64,000 bases of DNA from Microbacterium forte (GTDB taxonomy: Bacteria > Actinomycetota > Actinomycetes > Actinomycetales > Microbacteriaceae): contig NZ_CP116871.1 of the NCBI RefSeq assembly GCF_031885415.1, forward strand, positions 2,914,001-2,978,000, written 5' to 3'. Positions 36,959 through 51,481 of the stretch are shown here, piece by piece. The notes under the pieces are model-generated. The model saw nothing but the letters and a program-made list of their open reading frames with translations, ran no database searches and had not been told where the DNA came from. A program made the position numbers and the translations under genes. The stretch's first letter is position 1. Every line of letters begins with the position of its first letter.

Positions 36959-38005
36959 GTGACCGAGACCGACAAGACCCCGACGAACGAGACCGAGATG
37001 ATGCCGGCGTGGCGTCGCGAGACCTACGGCTCGGCCGATGGCTTCCGCCTCGAGCAGATCCCCGTTCCCACCCCGCGGTCGGGCGAGGTGGTGCTGCGAG
37101 TCGAGGCGACCGCGCTCCACGCCGGCGACGTGCGTCTCATGCTCGGCGATCCGCTGCTCGTGCGCCCCATCTTCGGGCTGACGCGCCCCAAGTACCCGGT
37201 GCGCGGGATGGAGGTCGCCGGAACCGTCGTGGCAGTGGGCCCGAACGCGATCGGCGCCGAGCTCGGAGAGCGTGTCGTCGGCGAGCTCACCGGGGGCGGG
37301 GGACTCGCGTCGCATGTCGCTGCGTCCGCTGCGCGTCTCGTGCCGATCCCGCCCGACGTCACCTCCGAGACCGCCGCGTGCCTGACGATCTCGGCGGGCA
37401 CGGCCTGGCAGGCACTCGACCGTGCGGGGATCGGCTTCCGTGCCGCCAAGGGCACTGCGGCCGGACACATCCCGCGCGTTCTCGTGATCGGTGCGTCCGG
37501 GGGAGTCGGCACATTCGCCGTGCAGCTCGCAGCGCTGCGCGGGGCCGAGGTCTGGGCCACGTGCGGAGAACGCAACTTCCGGCTCGTCGAGCACCTCGGC
37601 GCCGTGCGCACCCTCGACCACCGCACCTCACCGCTGGCCGACCTGCCGGCCGCGCATTTCGACGCGGTGATCGACATCGCCGGCGGCCTGGGCCTTCGCG
37701 AACTGCAGCGCCTCGTCGTGCCCGGCGGCTCGGTGGTGCTCGTGGCAGGCGACGGAGGGCACGTCCTCGGGCCGATACCTCGCATCCTCAAGGCGGTGTT
37801 CCTGTCGATCGGGTCGCGTCGCCGCATCCGCCCGCTGGCGGCGACACCGCGCCCCGAGATCCTCGCCAAGCTGCTCGAGCTCACCGCTGAGGGGCGCATC
37901 ACGCCGGTCGTCGAGCGGGAGTACCCCTTCGACGAGGCATCCGCCGCCCTGGCCCACCTCGAAGCGGGCCACACGGTGGGCAAGGTGGTCGTGCACGGAC
38001 CCTGA
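36959..38005 (+). CDS. NAD(P)-dependent alcohol dehydrogenase, quinone-oxidoreductase-like (MDR)
   Basis: Protein of 348 aa with the zinc-free medium-chain dehydrogenase layout: a GroES-like N-domain (GEVVLRVEATALHAGDVRLM, YPVRGMEVAGTVVAVG) and a Rossmann domain with VLVIGASGGVGTFAVQLA. No structural or catalytic zinc cysteines are visible. GHTVGKVVVHGP at the end is typical. It starts at a GTG one base after the XRE stop with GGAGG upstream, so it is part of that operon. Substrate unknown. Confidence 0.88.
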   Translation: MTETDKTPTNETEMMPAWRRETYGSADGFRLEQIPVPTPRSGEVVLRVEATALHAGDVRLMLGDPLLVRPIFGLTRPKYPVRGMEVAGTVVAVGPNAIGAELGERVVGELTGGGGLASHVAASAARLVPIPPDVTSETAACLTISAGTAWQALDRAGIGFRAAKGTAAGHIPRVLVIGASGGVGTFAVQLAALRGAEVWATCGERNFRLVEHLGAVRTLDHRTSPLADLPAAHFDAVIDIAGGLGLRELQRLVVPGGSVVLVAGDGGHVLGPIPRILKAVFLSIGSRRRIRPLAATPRPEILAKLLELTAEGRITPVVEREYPFDEASAALAHLEAGHTVGKVVVHGP

Positions 38006-38169
38006 CCGCGACGGGCCGCGCTCTGGCGGCGTTCAGGGGCGGATGACAGAATGGATGCTGGCGTGCCCGAGTCGCATCTTCCCCCTGGCGTCGGCTCTCA
38101 CCGAGCGACGCGGGTCGAAGGACCGCCGGGCCCCTGGACAGCGTCCGCCGCATCCGTTCGAGGAGCCCC

Positions 38170-39057
38170 ATGTCTGTCGAAACCACCGCGCCGGCATCCG
38201 AGACCGCAACCCCGGTCCGCACCGCACACCACCGCCACTATCTGATGTGCAAGCCGTCGCACTTCACGGTGAACTACTCGATCAACCCGTGGATGGAGCC
38301 GGCGAAGCCGACCGACACCGCACGGGCCGTCGAGCAGTGGCAGAAGCTGCACGACCTCTACCTCGAGCTCGGCCACGAGGTCGAGCTGATCGAGCCCCTC
38401 GCCGGGTATCCCGACATGGTCTACACCGCGAACGGCGGGTTCCTGATCGACGGCCGCGCCTATGTGCCGAAGTTCCGCTTCGTCGAGCGTCAGGGAGAGG
38501 CCCCCGCGTTCGCGGACTGGTTCCGCGGTGCCGGCTACGACACCGTGCTCCCCGAAGAGGTCAACGAGGGCGAGGGTGACTTCCTGCTCGTCGGCGATGT
38601 GATCCTCGCGGGCACCGGGTTCCGCTCGACCGGCGACAGCCACCGCGAGGTCGGGGAGGTGTTCGGCCGCGAGGTCGTGTCTCTCAACCTCGTCGACCCG
38701 CGCTTCTATCACCTCGACACCGCGATCGCGGTGCTCGACCCCGTGCAGGGTGTCGAGAACGGCGGCCCCGAGCGCGCGAACATCGCGTATCTGCCCGGCG
38801 CCTTCGACGACGAGAGCCGCGCCGTCCTCGAGGAGCGCTTCCCGGATGCGATCCTCGTCTCGGACGAAGACGGGTCGGTGTTCGGTCTCAACTCGGCGAG
38901 CGACGGCTACAACGTGGTCATCTCGCCGCGCGCCCTCGGTTTCGAGAAGCAGCTGCGCGAGCGCGGCTACAACCCGATCATGATCGACCTCTCCGAGCTG
39001 CTGCTCGGCGGCGGCGGCGTCAAGTGCTGCACCCTCGAACTGCGCGGTGAGGCGTGA
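38170..39057 (+). CDS. Guanidine-modifying enzyme: arginine dihydrolase/DDAH-like amidinohydrolase
   Basis: Protein of 295 aa of the amidinotransferase/DDAH superfamily. The catalytic set is visible: E133 in NEGEGD, H181 in RFYHLDTA and C286 in GGVKCCTLEL. From memory the blocks SINPWME (N39), YPDMVYTANGGF (N88), FRFVERQGEAP, FYHLDTA and LPGAFD resemble the N-terminal domain of cyanobacterial ArgZ/AgrE, which turns arginine into ornithine, more than mammalian-type DDAH, which makes citrulline. The downstream rocD, overlapping by 4 nt, uses ornithine, which favours the arginine dihydrolase reading. AGGAG precedes the ATG. The 164-bp gap upstream holds a possible CAGAAT -10 box at 38047 and nothing else clear. 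Confidence 0.85.
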   Translation: MSVETTAPASETATPVRTAHHRHYLMCKPSHFTVNYSINPWMEPAKPTDTARAVEQWQKLHDLYLELGHEVELIEPLAGYPDMVYTANGGFLIDGRAYVPKFRFVERQGEAPAFADWFRGAGYDTVLPEEVNEGEGDFLLVGDVILAGTGFRSTGDSHREVGEVFGREVVSLNLVDPRFYHLDTAIAVLDPVQGVENGGPERANIAYLPGAFDDESRAVLEERFPDAILVSDEDGSVFGLNSASDGYNVVISPRALGFEKQLRERGYNPIMIDLSELLLGGGGVKCCTLELRGEA

Positions 39058-40253
39058 CCGCGGTCGACGCCGAGGTGTCGGCTGAGCCGCACGTCGCCCA
39101 CAACTATCACCCCCTCCCGGTCAACATCGCCCGCGGTGACGGAGCCTGGGTGACGGATGTCGAGGGCAAGCGCTACCTCGACCTGCTCGCCGCCTATTCG
39201 GCCGTGAACTTCGGCCACCGGCATCCTGCGCTCGTCGCTGCTCTCACCGAGCAGCTCGGTCGGGTCACGCTCGTCAGCCGGGCGTTCCAGAGCGATCGGC
39301 TCGAGCCGTTCGCGGCGGCGCTCGCGAAGCTGGCAGGCAAAGACATGGTGCTGCCGATGAACACGGGCGCCGAAGCGGTCGAGACGGGCATCAAGGTCGC
39401 CCGAGCCTGGGGGTATCGCGTCAAGGGCACCGCGGACGGCCGGGCGCGGATCATCGTCGCCGCCGGGAACTTCCACGGCCGCACCACCACGATCGTCAGC
39501 TTCAGCGACGACGAGCAGGCGCGGGCGGACTTCGGTCCCTACACGCCGGGCTTCGACGTGGTCCCCTACGGGGATGCGGATGCCGTCGCCGCCGCGATCA
39601 CCGACGACACCGCCGCCGTGCTGATCGAGCCGATCCAGGGTGAGGGCGGGGTGGTGATCCCGCCGGAGGGATACCTGCGCCGCATCCGCGAGATCTGCGA
39701 CGAGAAGAACGTGCTGTTCATCGCAGATGAGATCCAGTCCGGACTCGGACGCGTCGGCGAGACCTTCGCGTGCGACCGCGAGGGTGTCGTGCCCGACCTG
39801 TACCTGCTGGGCAAGGCGCTGGGCGGCGGCATCCTGCCGGTGTCCGCTGTGGTGGGCGATGCCGACGTGCTCGGAGTCATCCGTCCGGGCGAGCACGGCT
39901 CGACCTTCGGAGGAAACCCGCTCGCCGCGGCCGTCGGGCTGCGGGTCGTCGAGATGCTCGAATCGGGGGAGTTCCAGGAGCGCGCTCGCGCACTCGGCGC
40001 TCACCTCGGAGCCGCTCTCGAACCGCTGAAGGGTCATGGCGTCACCGAGGTGCGCATCGCCGGCCTGTGGGCAGGCGTCGACATCGACCCCGCCAAGGGC
40101 ACCGGGCGTGAGATCGCCGAGAAGCTGCTCGACCGTGGGGTGCTGGTGAAAGACACGCATGGGCAGAGCATCCGCATCGCGCCGCCGCTCGTCATCCGGG
40201 CGACCGAGCTCGACTGGGCGGTCGAGCAGCTGAAGCTGGTCCTCGGAGCCTGA
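39054..40253 (+). CDS. rocD: Ornithine aminotransferase
   Basis: Class III PLP aminotransferase of 399 aa. It transfers the delta-amino group of ornithine to 2-oxoglutarate, giving glutamate semialdehyde/P5C. AHNYHPLPVNIARGDGAWV, LAAYSAVNFGHRHPAL, AAGNFHGRTTTIVSFS, LIEPIQGEGGVVIP, the aspartate in FIADEIQSGLGR and the PLP lysine in LLGKALGGGILPVSAV are all OAT signatures. It is translationally coupled to the arginine-modifying enzyme (GTGA). PutA, encoded 5 kb upstream, can carry the product on to glutamate. Confidence 0.95.
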   Translation: MTAVDAEVSAEPHVAHNYHPLPVNIARGDGAWVTDVEGKRYLDLLAAYSAVNFGHRHPALVAALTEQLGRVTLVSRAFQSDRLEPFAAALAKLAGKDMVLPMNTGAEAVETGIKVARAWGYRVKGTADGRARIIVAAGNFHGRTTTIVSFSDDEQARADFGPYTPGFDVVPYGDADAVAAAITDDTAAVLIEPIQGEGGVVIPPEGYLRRIREICDEKNVLFIADEIQSGLGRVGETFACDREGVVPDLYLLGKALGGGILPVSAVVGDADVLGVIRPGEHGSTFGGNPLAAAVGLRVVEMLESGEFQERARALGAHLGAALEPLKGHGVTEVRIAGLWAGVDIDPAKGTGREIAEKLLDRGVLVKDTHGQSIRIAPPLVIRATELDWAVEQLKLVLGA

Positions 40254-40259
40254 TTCCCC

Positions 40260-40288
40260 TGTCCGCCGGGCGACACGCCCGGCGGACA
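40260..40288 (+). terminator. Hairpin terminator after rocD
   Basis: TGTCCGCCGGGC (40260-40271) and GCCCGGCGGACA (40277-40288) make a 12-bp perfect stem with a 5-nt loop, 6 nt after the rocD stop. No T tract follows. Confidence 0.75.
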
Positions 40289-40474
40289 ACCCGGATTTGC
40301 CGGAACCCCGGAACCCACGTAACTTATTACTTGTTCGCCCCACAGGGAAGCGGAGAGGCCGAGAGCTTCACCCCCCTCAAGCGGAGAACCACCTCCACTC
40401 GATCAGCTCCTCGGAGCAGATCGCAGACACACTTCTGTCTGACCTGGAGCTTCCACTACGGACAAGCGGTCGAT

Positions 40475-40502
40475 TTGACAGCGAGTCCGGAACGGATAAG
40501 CT
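40475..40502 (+). promoter_or_regulatory. rrn promoter P1
   Basis: TTGACA at 40475-40480 and TAAGCT at 40497-40502 with a 16-nt spacer. GAAGTTGCC follows shortly after, as it does at P2. Confidence 0.75.
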
Positions 40503-40571
40503 AGTGAAGTTGCCTCGGCGGCCTTGAGCCCCGAGCTGCAGATCTGGTTCTGAACATCACGGCGTGTCGAT

Positions 40572-40599
40572 TTGACAGCCGGAAATGCGAAGATAAGAT
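40572..40599 (+). promoter_or_regulatory. rrn promoter P2
   Basis: TTGACA at 40572-40577 and TAAGAT at 40594-40599 with a 16-nt spacer, preceded by the same CGATT and followed by the same GAAGTTGCC as P1. The two are tandem copies 97 bp apart. Confidence 0.8.
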
Positions 40600-40655
40600 A
40601 GAGAAGTTGCCCTTCGGGCCTGGTTGTGATGACTGGGTCGTGGGAGCATCCGATC

Positions 40656-40688
40656 CTTGAGAACTCAACAGCGTGCACTTGTCAAATG
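40656..40688 (+). promoter_or_regulatory. rRNA leader antitermination (boxA-like) element and 16S processing arm
   Basis: CTTGAGAACTCAACAGCGTG at 40656-40675 is the boxA-type leader sequence common in actinobacterial rrn operons; a relative recurs in the spacer at 42655-42673. TGTCAAATG at 40680-40688 is exactly complementary to CATTTGACA at 42456-42464, flanking the 16S gene as an RNase III-type processing stem. Confidence 0.65.
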
Positions 40689-40852
40689 CCAAATTATCCT
40701 CGTCTAGCTTCGGCTGGGTGAGAATTCCTTTGGATCAAAGACCAACCTCCTTGTGGGGTTGGCATTCGGATGAAGTCAGCAATGAATTTGTCTCTTTGGT
40801 CAGCATCAAACTCGCTGCGTCACCGTTTTCCCGGTGTCGTATGCATTTCTTT

Positions 40853-45893
<5,041 letters not shown>

Positions 45894-45999
45894 ACACACC
45901 GTTTGTTGGTGCTACGCGTCCACTGAGTGGTTCTCGATGTACGGTCGAGAACCGCATGACAATGACTTTGTTATGTGTTTTGATTGAAACATCTATAGT

Positions 46000-46117
46000 G
46001 TTTCGGCGGCCATAGCGTGAGGGAAACGCCCGGTTACATTCCGAACCCGGAAGCTAAGCCTCACAGCGCCGATGGTACTGCAGGGGGGACCCTGTGGGAG
46101 AGTAGGACACCGCCGGA
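46000..46117 (+). rRNA. rrf: 5S ribosomal RNA
   Basis: About 118 nt from GTTTCGGCGGCCATAGCGTG to CACCGCCGGA. The terminal GGCGG/CCGCC stem, CCGAACCCGGAAGCTAAGCC and GGGAGAGTAGGACACCGCC are typical of bacterial 5S. A spacer of about 105 bp without features separates it from 23S. Confidence 0.97.
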
Positions 46118-46128
46118 CTTCTTTTATA

Positions 46129-46162
46129 CAGAAAAGCCACCCAATGCTGGGTGGCTTTTCTG
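46129..46162 (+). terminator. rrn operon intrinsic terminator
   Basis: CAGAAAAGCCACCCA (46129-46143) and TGGGTGGCTTTTCTG (46148-46162) form a 15-bp perfect stem with a 4-nt loop; the distal arm includes CTTTTC. It lies 12 nt after the 5S gene. Some 65 bp without clear features separate it from the convergent IclR gene. Confidence 0.92.
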
Positions 46163-46227
46163 CGTTAACGTGCATTCGCGATGCGAGTGCCTCGACTGGC
46201 GCGGCAATCGCGGCCTTGCGAGATCCG

Positions 46228-46998
46228 CTATCGCTTGAGCCGTGACTCGAGCACGGATGCAGTCTCGCGGACAGCGGCTGCGAGCATGGTCTCGTCGAGA
46301 TCCGTCCCGGCCCAGGTCACCGCGACAGCGGCTACGGGCCAGCCCGCGTGATCGCAGACGACCGCGCCGACGCTGCGCAGGCCCTCTGCCACCTCGCTGT
46401 CTTCGGTGGCATAACCTCGTGCACGCACCGTGCGCAGCAGCTCGCGCAGTTCGCTCGGCTTCCGAGGCCCGAGTCCGGTGCGGTCGGGAAACGCTGACGC
46501 ACTCGGGTAGAGAGCTCGCACCTGCTCTCGGGGGAGCGCTGCCAGCATCGCGCGCCCCGACGCGGTCAGGTGGGCAGGGAGCCTCACTCCCACATCCGTG
46601 ATGAGGGCCTGGCGTCGTGGGGCCCGCTCCTCGACGATGTACAGCACGTCGCCGCCGCTCATCACCGCGAGGTGCGCACTCTCGCCGAGGCGGTCGGAGA
46701 GGGCGGCGACGAGTGGGCGCCCCAGACGCGCGAGCGGCTGCTGTCGGGCATACCCGCCGGCGAGCTCGAACGCAGAGGTGCCGAGACCCCATCGTCGGTC
46801 CTCGCGGAGGTGAAGGACGAATCCGTGCTCGGCGAGGGTGGCCAGCAGGTGATAGACGGTCGAGCGCGGCAGCTCGAGCTCGCGAGCGATGGCTGATGCG
46901 GCGACCGGGGCCGGCCGTCCGGCGAGGTATCGCAGGATCCGCAGCGTGTTGTCGGCCGCCGGGACCTGTGGTGCGGCATCCGCTCTGTCTGGAATCAC
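46228..46998 (-). CDS. IclR-family transcriptional regulator, probable hut regulator
   Basis: Protein of 256 aa. The N-terminal winged HTH is LRILRYLAGRPAPVAASAIA with LELPRSTVYHLLATLAEHGF; the effector domain includes LTASGRAMLAALPREQV and the C-terminal YATEDSEVAEGLRSVGAVV and AAVAVTWAGTD. The GTG at 46998 gives the normal length. An ATG at 47058 in the same frame would overlap the start codon of divergent hutH and is less likely. The inverted repeat TGTCTG-n6-CAGACA at 46986-47003 covers this start. Divergence from hutHUIG, with about 58 bp between, points to regulation of histidine use. Confidence 0.9.
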   Translation of the reverse strand: MIPDRADAAPQVPAADNTLRILRYLAGRPAPVAASAIARELELPRSTVYHLLATLAEHGFVLHLREDRRWGLGTSAFELAGGYARQQPLARLGRPLVAALSDRLGESAHLAVMSGGDVLYIVEERAPRRQALITDVGVRLPAHLTASGRAMLAALPREQVRALYPSASAFPDRTGLGPRKPSELRELLRTVRARGYATEDSEVAEGLRSVGAVVCDHAGWPVAAVAVTWAGTDLDETMLAAAVRETASVLESRLKR

Positions 46999-47056
46999 AG
47001 ACAAAGGATGCCACGAACCGCTGTCGCCCGCGACCCTGCGGGTGTGGAATCGAGAC

Positions 47057-48598
47057 ATGACCGAACTGTCCTCCGTCCTCGTCGGCGATGCCCCACTGAG
47101 CCATGCCGATGTCGTCGCGGTCGCCCGCCACGGTGCGCCGGTGGCGATCAGCCCCGCAGCCCTCGCCCGAGTGGCGGACACACGGCGGGTGATCGACGGA
47201 CTGGCCGCCGATCCGCACCCGCACTACGGCGTCTCCACCGGATTCGGCGCGCTCGCTACGACGTTCATCGCTCCGGATCGCCGGCTGCAGCTGCAGGCCA
47301 GTCTGATCCGCTCGCACGCGGCCGGCACCGGCGCGGAGGTCGAGCGCGAGGTCGTGCGCGGTCTGCAGCTGCTGCGCCTGCAGACCTTGACCTCTGGGCG
47401 GACGGGCGTTCGCCCGGTCGTCGTCGAAACCTACGCGGGGCTGTTGAACGCGGGCATCACACCCGTCGTTCGCGAGTACGGCTCACTCGGCTGCTCGGGC
47501 GACCTTGCTCCCCTCGCGCATATCGCCCTCGCTGCAATGGGCGAGGGCGACGTCCGCGTGGCGGATGGCGAACTCGTTGCGGCATCCGAGGCGCTCTCGG
47601 CTGTCGGCATCGAACCGCTCACCCTCGTCGAGAAGGAGGGGCTCGCGCTCATCAACGGCACCGACGGCATGCTCGGGATGCTCGTGCTGGCGCTGCACGA
47701 CCTCGAGATCCTGCTGCTCACCGCCGACATGGCTGCGGCGATGTCGGTCGAATCGCAGATGGGCACGGATGCCGTGTTCGCGGCCGACCTCATGGCTCTT
47801 CGTCCGCAGTCGGGGCAGGCGGAATCGGCCTCGAATCTGCGGTCGTTCCTGCGGGACTCGCCGATCGTGCACAGCCACAAGGGGCCGGAGGACGGCCGCG
47901 TGCAGGACGCGTATTCGCTGCGCTGCTCGCCCCAGGTGCACGGGACCGCGCGCGACACGATGGGCTATGCCTCGATGATCGCCGAGCGAGAGCTCGCCAG
48001 CGTGATCGACAACCCGGTCATCACTGTCGACGGCCGCATCGAGTCGAACGGCAACTTCCACGGCGCACCCGTCGCTGCCGTCCTGGACTTCCTCGCGATC
48101 TCCGTGGCTGACGTCGCGTCGATCTCGGAGCGCCGTACAGACCGGGCGCTCGATCCGGCACGCAACCACGGCCTGCCCCCGTTCCTGGCCGACGAGGTCG
48201 GCGTCGACTCGGGACTGATGATCGCTCAGTACGCCTCCGCGGGCATCGTCTCGGAGCTCAAGCGCATCGCCGTGCCGGCATCCGTCGATTCGATCCCTTC
48301 GTCGGCGATGCAGGAGGATCACGTGTCGATGGGATGGGCCGCGGCCCGCAAGCTTCGTCGGGCGATCGACGGACTCGGCCGTGTCATCGCCATCGAGATC
48401 CTCACCGGCGCCCGCGCGCTCGACCTGCGCGCCCCGCTGCAGGCAGGCCCTGCGACCGGTGCCGTGCGCGATCTGGTGCGCACCGTCGCCGCAGGGCCAG
48501 GACCCGACCGATTCCTCTCCCCAGACATGGAAGCCGTGACCGCACTCGTGCAGTCCGGCGCAATCGCCCGCATCGCAAAGGAGCACGCGCATGACTGA
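47057..48598 (+). CDS. hutH: Histidine ammonia-lyase
   Basis: Protein of 513 aa. It deaminates histidine to urocanate. The MIO cofactor precursor is C146-S147-G148 in [15 protein letters not shown], with Cys where most HALs have Ala; serine and glycine are kept, so the ring should form. [11 protein letters not shown] with the catalytic tyrosine, [10 protein letters not shown] and [15 protein letters not shown] are other family blocks. The ATG at 47057 has GGAATCGAGA rather than a strong Shine-Dalgarno upstream. It overlaps hutU by 8 nt. Confidence 0.95.
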   Translation: MTELSSVLVGDAPLSHADVVAVARHGAPVAISPAALARVADTRRVIDGLAADPHPHYGVSTGFGALATTFIAPDRRLQLQASLIRSHAAGTGAEVEREVVRGLQLLRLQTLTSGRTGVRPVVVETYAGLLNAGITPVVREYGSLGCSGDLAPLAHIALAAMGEGDVRVADGELVAASEALSAVGIEPLTLVEKEGLALINGTDGMLGMLVLALHDLEILLLTADMAAAMSVESQMGTDAVFAADLMALRPQSGQAESASNLRSFLRDSPIVHSHKGPEDGRVQDAYSLRCSPQVHGTARDTMGYASMIAERELASVIDNPVITVDGRIESNGNFHGAPVAAVLDFLAISVADVASISERRTDRALDPARNHGLPPFLADEVGVDSGLMIAQYASAGIVSELKRIAVPASVDSIPSSAMQEDHVSMGWAAARKLRRAIDGLGRVIAIEILTGARALDLRAPLQAGPATGAVRDLVRTVAAGPGPDRFLSPDMEAVTALVQSGAIARIAKEHAHD

Positions 48599-50279
48599 CG
48601 CCACGGCCCCCGACTCGACGACGACGACCGCGACGGGACCGCGCGTCGTTCGCGCCGCCCGCGGCAACCAGCGCACGGCCAAGAGCTGGGGCGCCGAAGC
48701 CGCCAAGCGCATGCTGATGAACAACCTCGACGCCGAGGTGGCCGAGCATCCCGAAGACCTCGTCGTCTACGGCGGCACCGGCAAGGCGGCGCGCAGCTGG
48801 GAGGCGTACGACGCGATCGTCCGCACCCTCGACGAGCTCGAGCCGGACGAGACGCTGCTCGTGCAGTCGGGCAAGCCGGTCGGCGTCTTCCGCACGCACG
48901 AGTGGGCGCCGCGAGTGCTGATCGCGAACTCGAACCTCGTGGGCGACTGGGCGAACTGGCCCGAGTTCCGCCGGCTCGAGGAGCTGGGGCTGATCATGTA
49001 CGGGCAGATGACCGCGGGGTCGTGGATCTACATCGGAACCCAGGGCATTCTGCAGGGGACCTACGAGACGTTCTCGGCCGTCGCCCGGTCGCTCGGCAGA
49101 GACTCGCTGAAGGGCACGCTGACTCTGACCGGCGGTGCCGGCGGAATGGGTGGCGCGCAGCCGCTGGCGGTCACCCTCAACGACGGTGCCGTGCTCATCG
49201 TCGACGTCGACGAATCGCGCCTCGCCCGTCGTGTCGAGCACGGCTACCTCGACGAGTACACGACCGACCTCGACGCGGCGATCGCCCGGGTCGTCGCGGC
49301 GAAGGACGCCGGCGAGGCCCTGTCGGTCGGCGTCGTCGGGAACGCGGCGGAGGTCTTCCCCGAGCTGCTGCGCCGCGGTGTGCCGATCGACATCGTCACC
49401 GACCAGACCAGTGCGCACGACCCGCTCGCCTACCTGCCCGTCGGCATCGCAGTCGCAGAGTGGAAGGCAGAGGCCGAGCGGGACGCCGAGGAGTTCACCC
49501 GCCGCTCGCGCGAATCGATGGCGCAGCACGTCGCCGCGATGGTGGCCTTCCAGGATGCGGGGGCCGCGGTCTTCGACTACGGCAATTCGATCCGGGCCGA
49601 GGCCCAGCTCGGTGGCTTCGACCGCGCCTTCGAGTTCCCCGGTTTCGTGCCGGCGTACATCCGCCCGCAGTTCGAAGAGGGCCGTGGGCCCTTCCGCTGG
49701 GCCGCTCTCTCGGGAGATCCCGAGGACATCTACAAGACCGATCGTGCGATCGCCGAGCTGTTCCCCGAAGACAAGGCTCTGCATCGCTGGCTCGAGAAGG
49801 CCGGCGAGAAGGTGCACTTCGAGGGCCTGCCCGCCCGCATCTGCTGGCTCGGCTACAAGGAGCGTCACCTGGCGGGCCTCAAGTTCAACGAGATGGTGGC
49901 CTCCGGCGAGCTCGCCGCCCCGATCGTGATCGGCCGCGACCACCTCGACTCGGGTTCGGTCGCCTCGCCCTATCGCGAGACCGAGGCCATGAAGGACGGG
50001 TCGGATGCCATCGCCGACTGGCCGCTGCTGAACGCGCTGCTCAACACGGCATCCGGCGCATCGTGGGTGTCGCTGCACCATGGCGGCGGCGTCGGGATCG
50101 GCCGCTCGATCCACGCCGGCCAGGTCACCGTGGCCGACGGCTCGGCGCTCGCCGCCGAGAAGCTCGAGCGCGTGCTCACCAACGACCCCGGCACGGGCGT
50201 CATGCGACACGTCGACGCGGGGTACGAGCACGCTCGCGACATCGCCCGCGAGCGCGGCCTGAAGGTGCCGATGCTGTGA
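48591..50279 (+). CDS. hutU: Urocanate hydratase
   Basis: Protein of 562 aa, family length about 555. It converts urocanate to imidazolonepropionate with bound NAD+. Signatures are [40 protein letters not shown], the NAD loop [19 protein letters not shown], the catalytic cysteine in [15 protein letters not shown], and [19 protein letters not shown] near the end. Overlaps hutI by 4 nt (GTGA). Confidence 0.97.
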   Translation: MTDATAPDSTTTTATGPRVVRAARGNQRTAKSWGAEAAKRMLMNNLDAEVAEHPEDLVVYGGTGKAARSWEAYDAIVRTLDELEPDETLLVQSGKPVGVFRTHEWAPRVLIANSNLVGDWANWPEFRRLEELGLIMYGQMTAGSWIYIGTQGILQGTYETFSAVARSLGRDSLKGTLTLTGGAGGMGGAQPLAVTLNDGAVLIVDVDESRLARRVEHGYLDEYTTDLDAAIARVVAAKDAGEALSVGVVGNAAEVFPELLRRGVPIDIVTDQTSAHDPLAYLPVGIAVAEWKAEAERDAEEFTRRSRESMAQHVAAMVAFQDAGAAVFDYGNSIRAEAQLGGFDRAFEFPGFVPAYIRPQFEEGRGPFRWAALSGDPEDIYKTDRAIAELFPEDKALHRWLEKAGEKVHFEGLPARICWLGYKERHLAGLKFNEMVASGELAAPIVIGRDHLDSGSVASPYRETEAMKDGSDAIADWPLLNALLNTASGASWVSLHHGGGVGIGRSIHAGQVTVADGSALAAEKLERVLTNDPGTGVMRHVDAGYEHARDIARERGLKVPML

Positions 50280-51481
50280 GCACCTCGCTGATCACGAACA
50301 TCGCTGAGCTGACGACCAACGTCGGCTCCGACGGCGACCGCTTCGGCACCCTCGTCGATGCGGCCGTTCTCCTCGACGGCGAGCGGATCGCCTGGGTCGG
50401 CTCGGCCGACGACGCACCGGATGCCGACGAGATCGTGGACGCGGGCGGACGTGCCGTCATCCCCGGGTTCGTCGACAGCCACAGCCACCTGGTTTTCGGG
50501 GGCGATCGTGCCGCCGAGTTCGAGGCGCGGATGGCTGGGCAGAAGTACGCGGCCGGCGGCATCCGCTCGACCGTCGCGGAGACCCGAGCGTCGAGCGACG
50601 ATCAGCTGCGCGCGCGGCTGCGGGGATTCGTCGACGAACTGCTCGCTCAGGGCACGACGACGATCGAGATCAAGAGCGGCTACGGGCTGAGTGTCGCGGA
50701 CGAAGAACGTCTCGTGCGCCTCGCTGCCGAGGTCACGCCGGAGGTGACGTTCCTCGGTGCCCATGTGGTTCCCGCGGACTACGCCGACCGTGCCGACGAG
50801 TACGTCGACCTGGTGACCGGGCCGATGCTCGACGCTTGTGCACCGCACTCGAAGTGGATCGACGTGTTCTGCGAGACCGGGGCGTTCTCGGTCGAGCAGT
50901 CGCGGCGGGTGCTCGACGCCGGCATCGCGAAGGGACTGATGCCGCGCGTGCACGCGAGCCAGCTCGGCCCGGGTGACGGAGTCCGTCTCGCAGTCGAGCT
51001 CGGCGCGGCATCCGTCGACCACGGCACCTACCTGACGGACGCCGACACCGCAGCGCTTGCCGGATCCGACACCGTGCTCACCCTGTTGCCCGGGGTGGAG
51101 TTCTCGACCAGGCAGCCGTATCCCGACGCCCGCCGACTCATCGACGCGGGAGTCACCGTGGCGATCGCCTGCGACACGAACCCGGGGTCGAGCTTCACCT
51201 CCTCCATGCCGTTCTGCATCGCGATCGCCGTGCGCGACATGGGGATGACACCCGCCGAGGCCGTGTGGGCGGCGACCGCCGGGGGAGCGCTGGCACTGCG
51301 GCGCGACGACGTCGGCGTCATCGCACCTGGGGCGCGGGCCGACCTCGTGCTGCTGAAGGCTCCCACCCGCATCCACCTGGCCTACCGCCCGGGGGTGCCG
51401 CTCGTCGAGCAGGTCTGGAAAGACGGTGTCGCGGTCTTCGACGCTCGCGGAACGGAGGATCATGGCCCTGTCGCACGATGA
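50276..51481 (+). CDS. hutI: Imidazolonepropionase
   Basis: Amidohydrolase of 401 aa. It opens imidazolonepropionate to N-formimidoylglutamate. The metal-binding HxH is in [53 protein letters not shown], the histidine in [25 protein letters not shown] and the aspartate in [18 protein letters not shown] complete the set. The GTG at 50276 starts inside the hutU stop. The hutG start lies 20 nt before its end. Confidence 0.96.
   Translation: MSTSLITNIAELTTNVGSDGDRFGTLVDAAVLLDGERIAWVGSADDAPDADEIVDAGGRAVIPGFVDSHSHLVFGGDRAAEFEARMAGQKYAAGGIRSTVAETRASSDDQLRARLRGFVDELLAQGTTTIEIKSGYGLSVADEERLVRLAAEVTPEVTFLGAHVVPADYADRADEYVDLVTGPMLDACAPHSKWIDVFCETGAFSVEQSRRVLDAGIAKGLMPRVHASQLGPGDGVRLAVELGAASVDHGTYLTDADTAALAGSDTVLTLLPGVEFSTRQPYPDARRLIDAGVTVAIACDTNPGSSFTSSMPFCIAIAVRDMGMTPAEAVWAATAGGALALRRDDVGVIAPGARADLVLLKAPTRIHLAYRPGVPLVEQVWKDGVAVFDARGTEDHGPVAR

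Noticed and set aside
38043..38169. Small open frames upstream of the arginine-modifying enzyme as a leader peptide
   Set aside because: They have no run of arginine or other regulatory codons, no ribosome-binding site and no attenuator-like stem pair that I can support.
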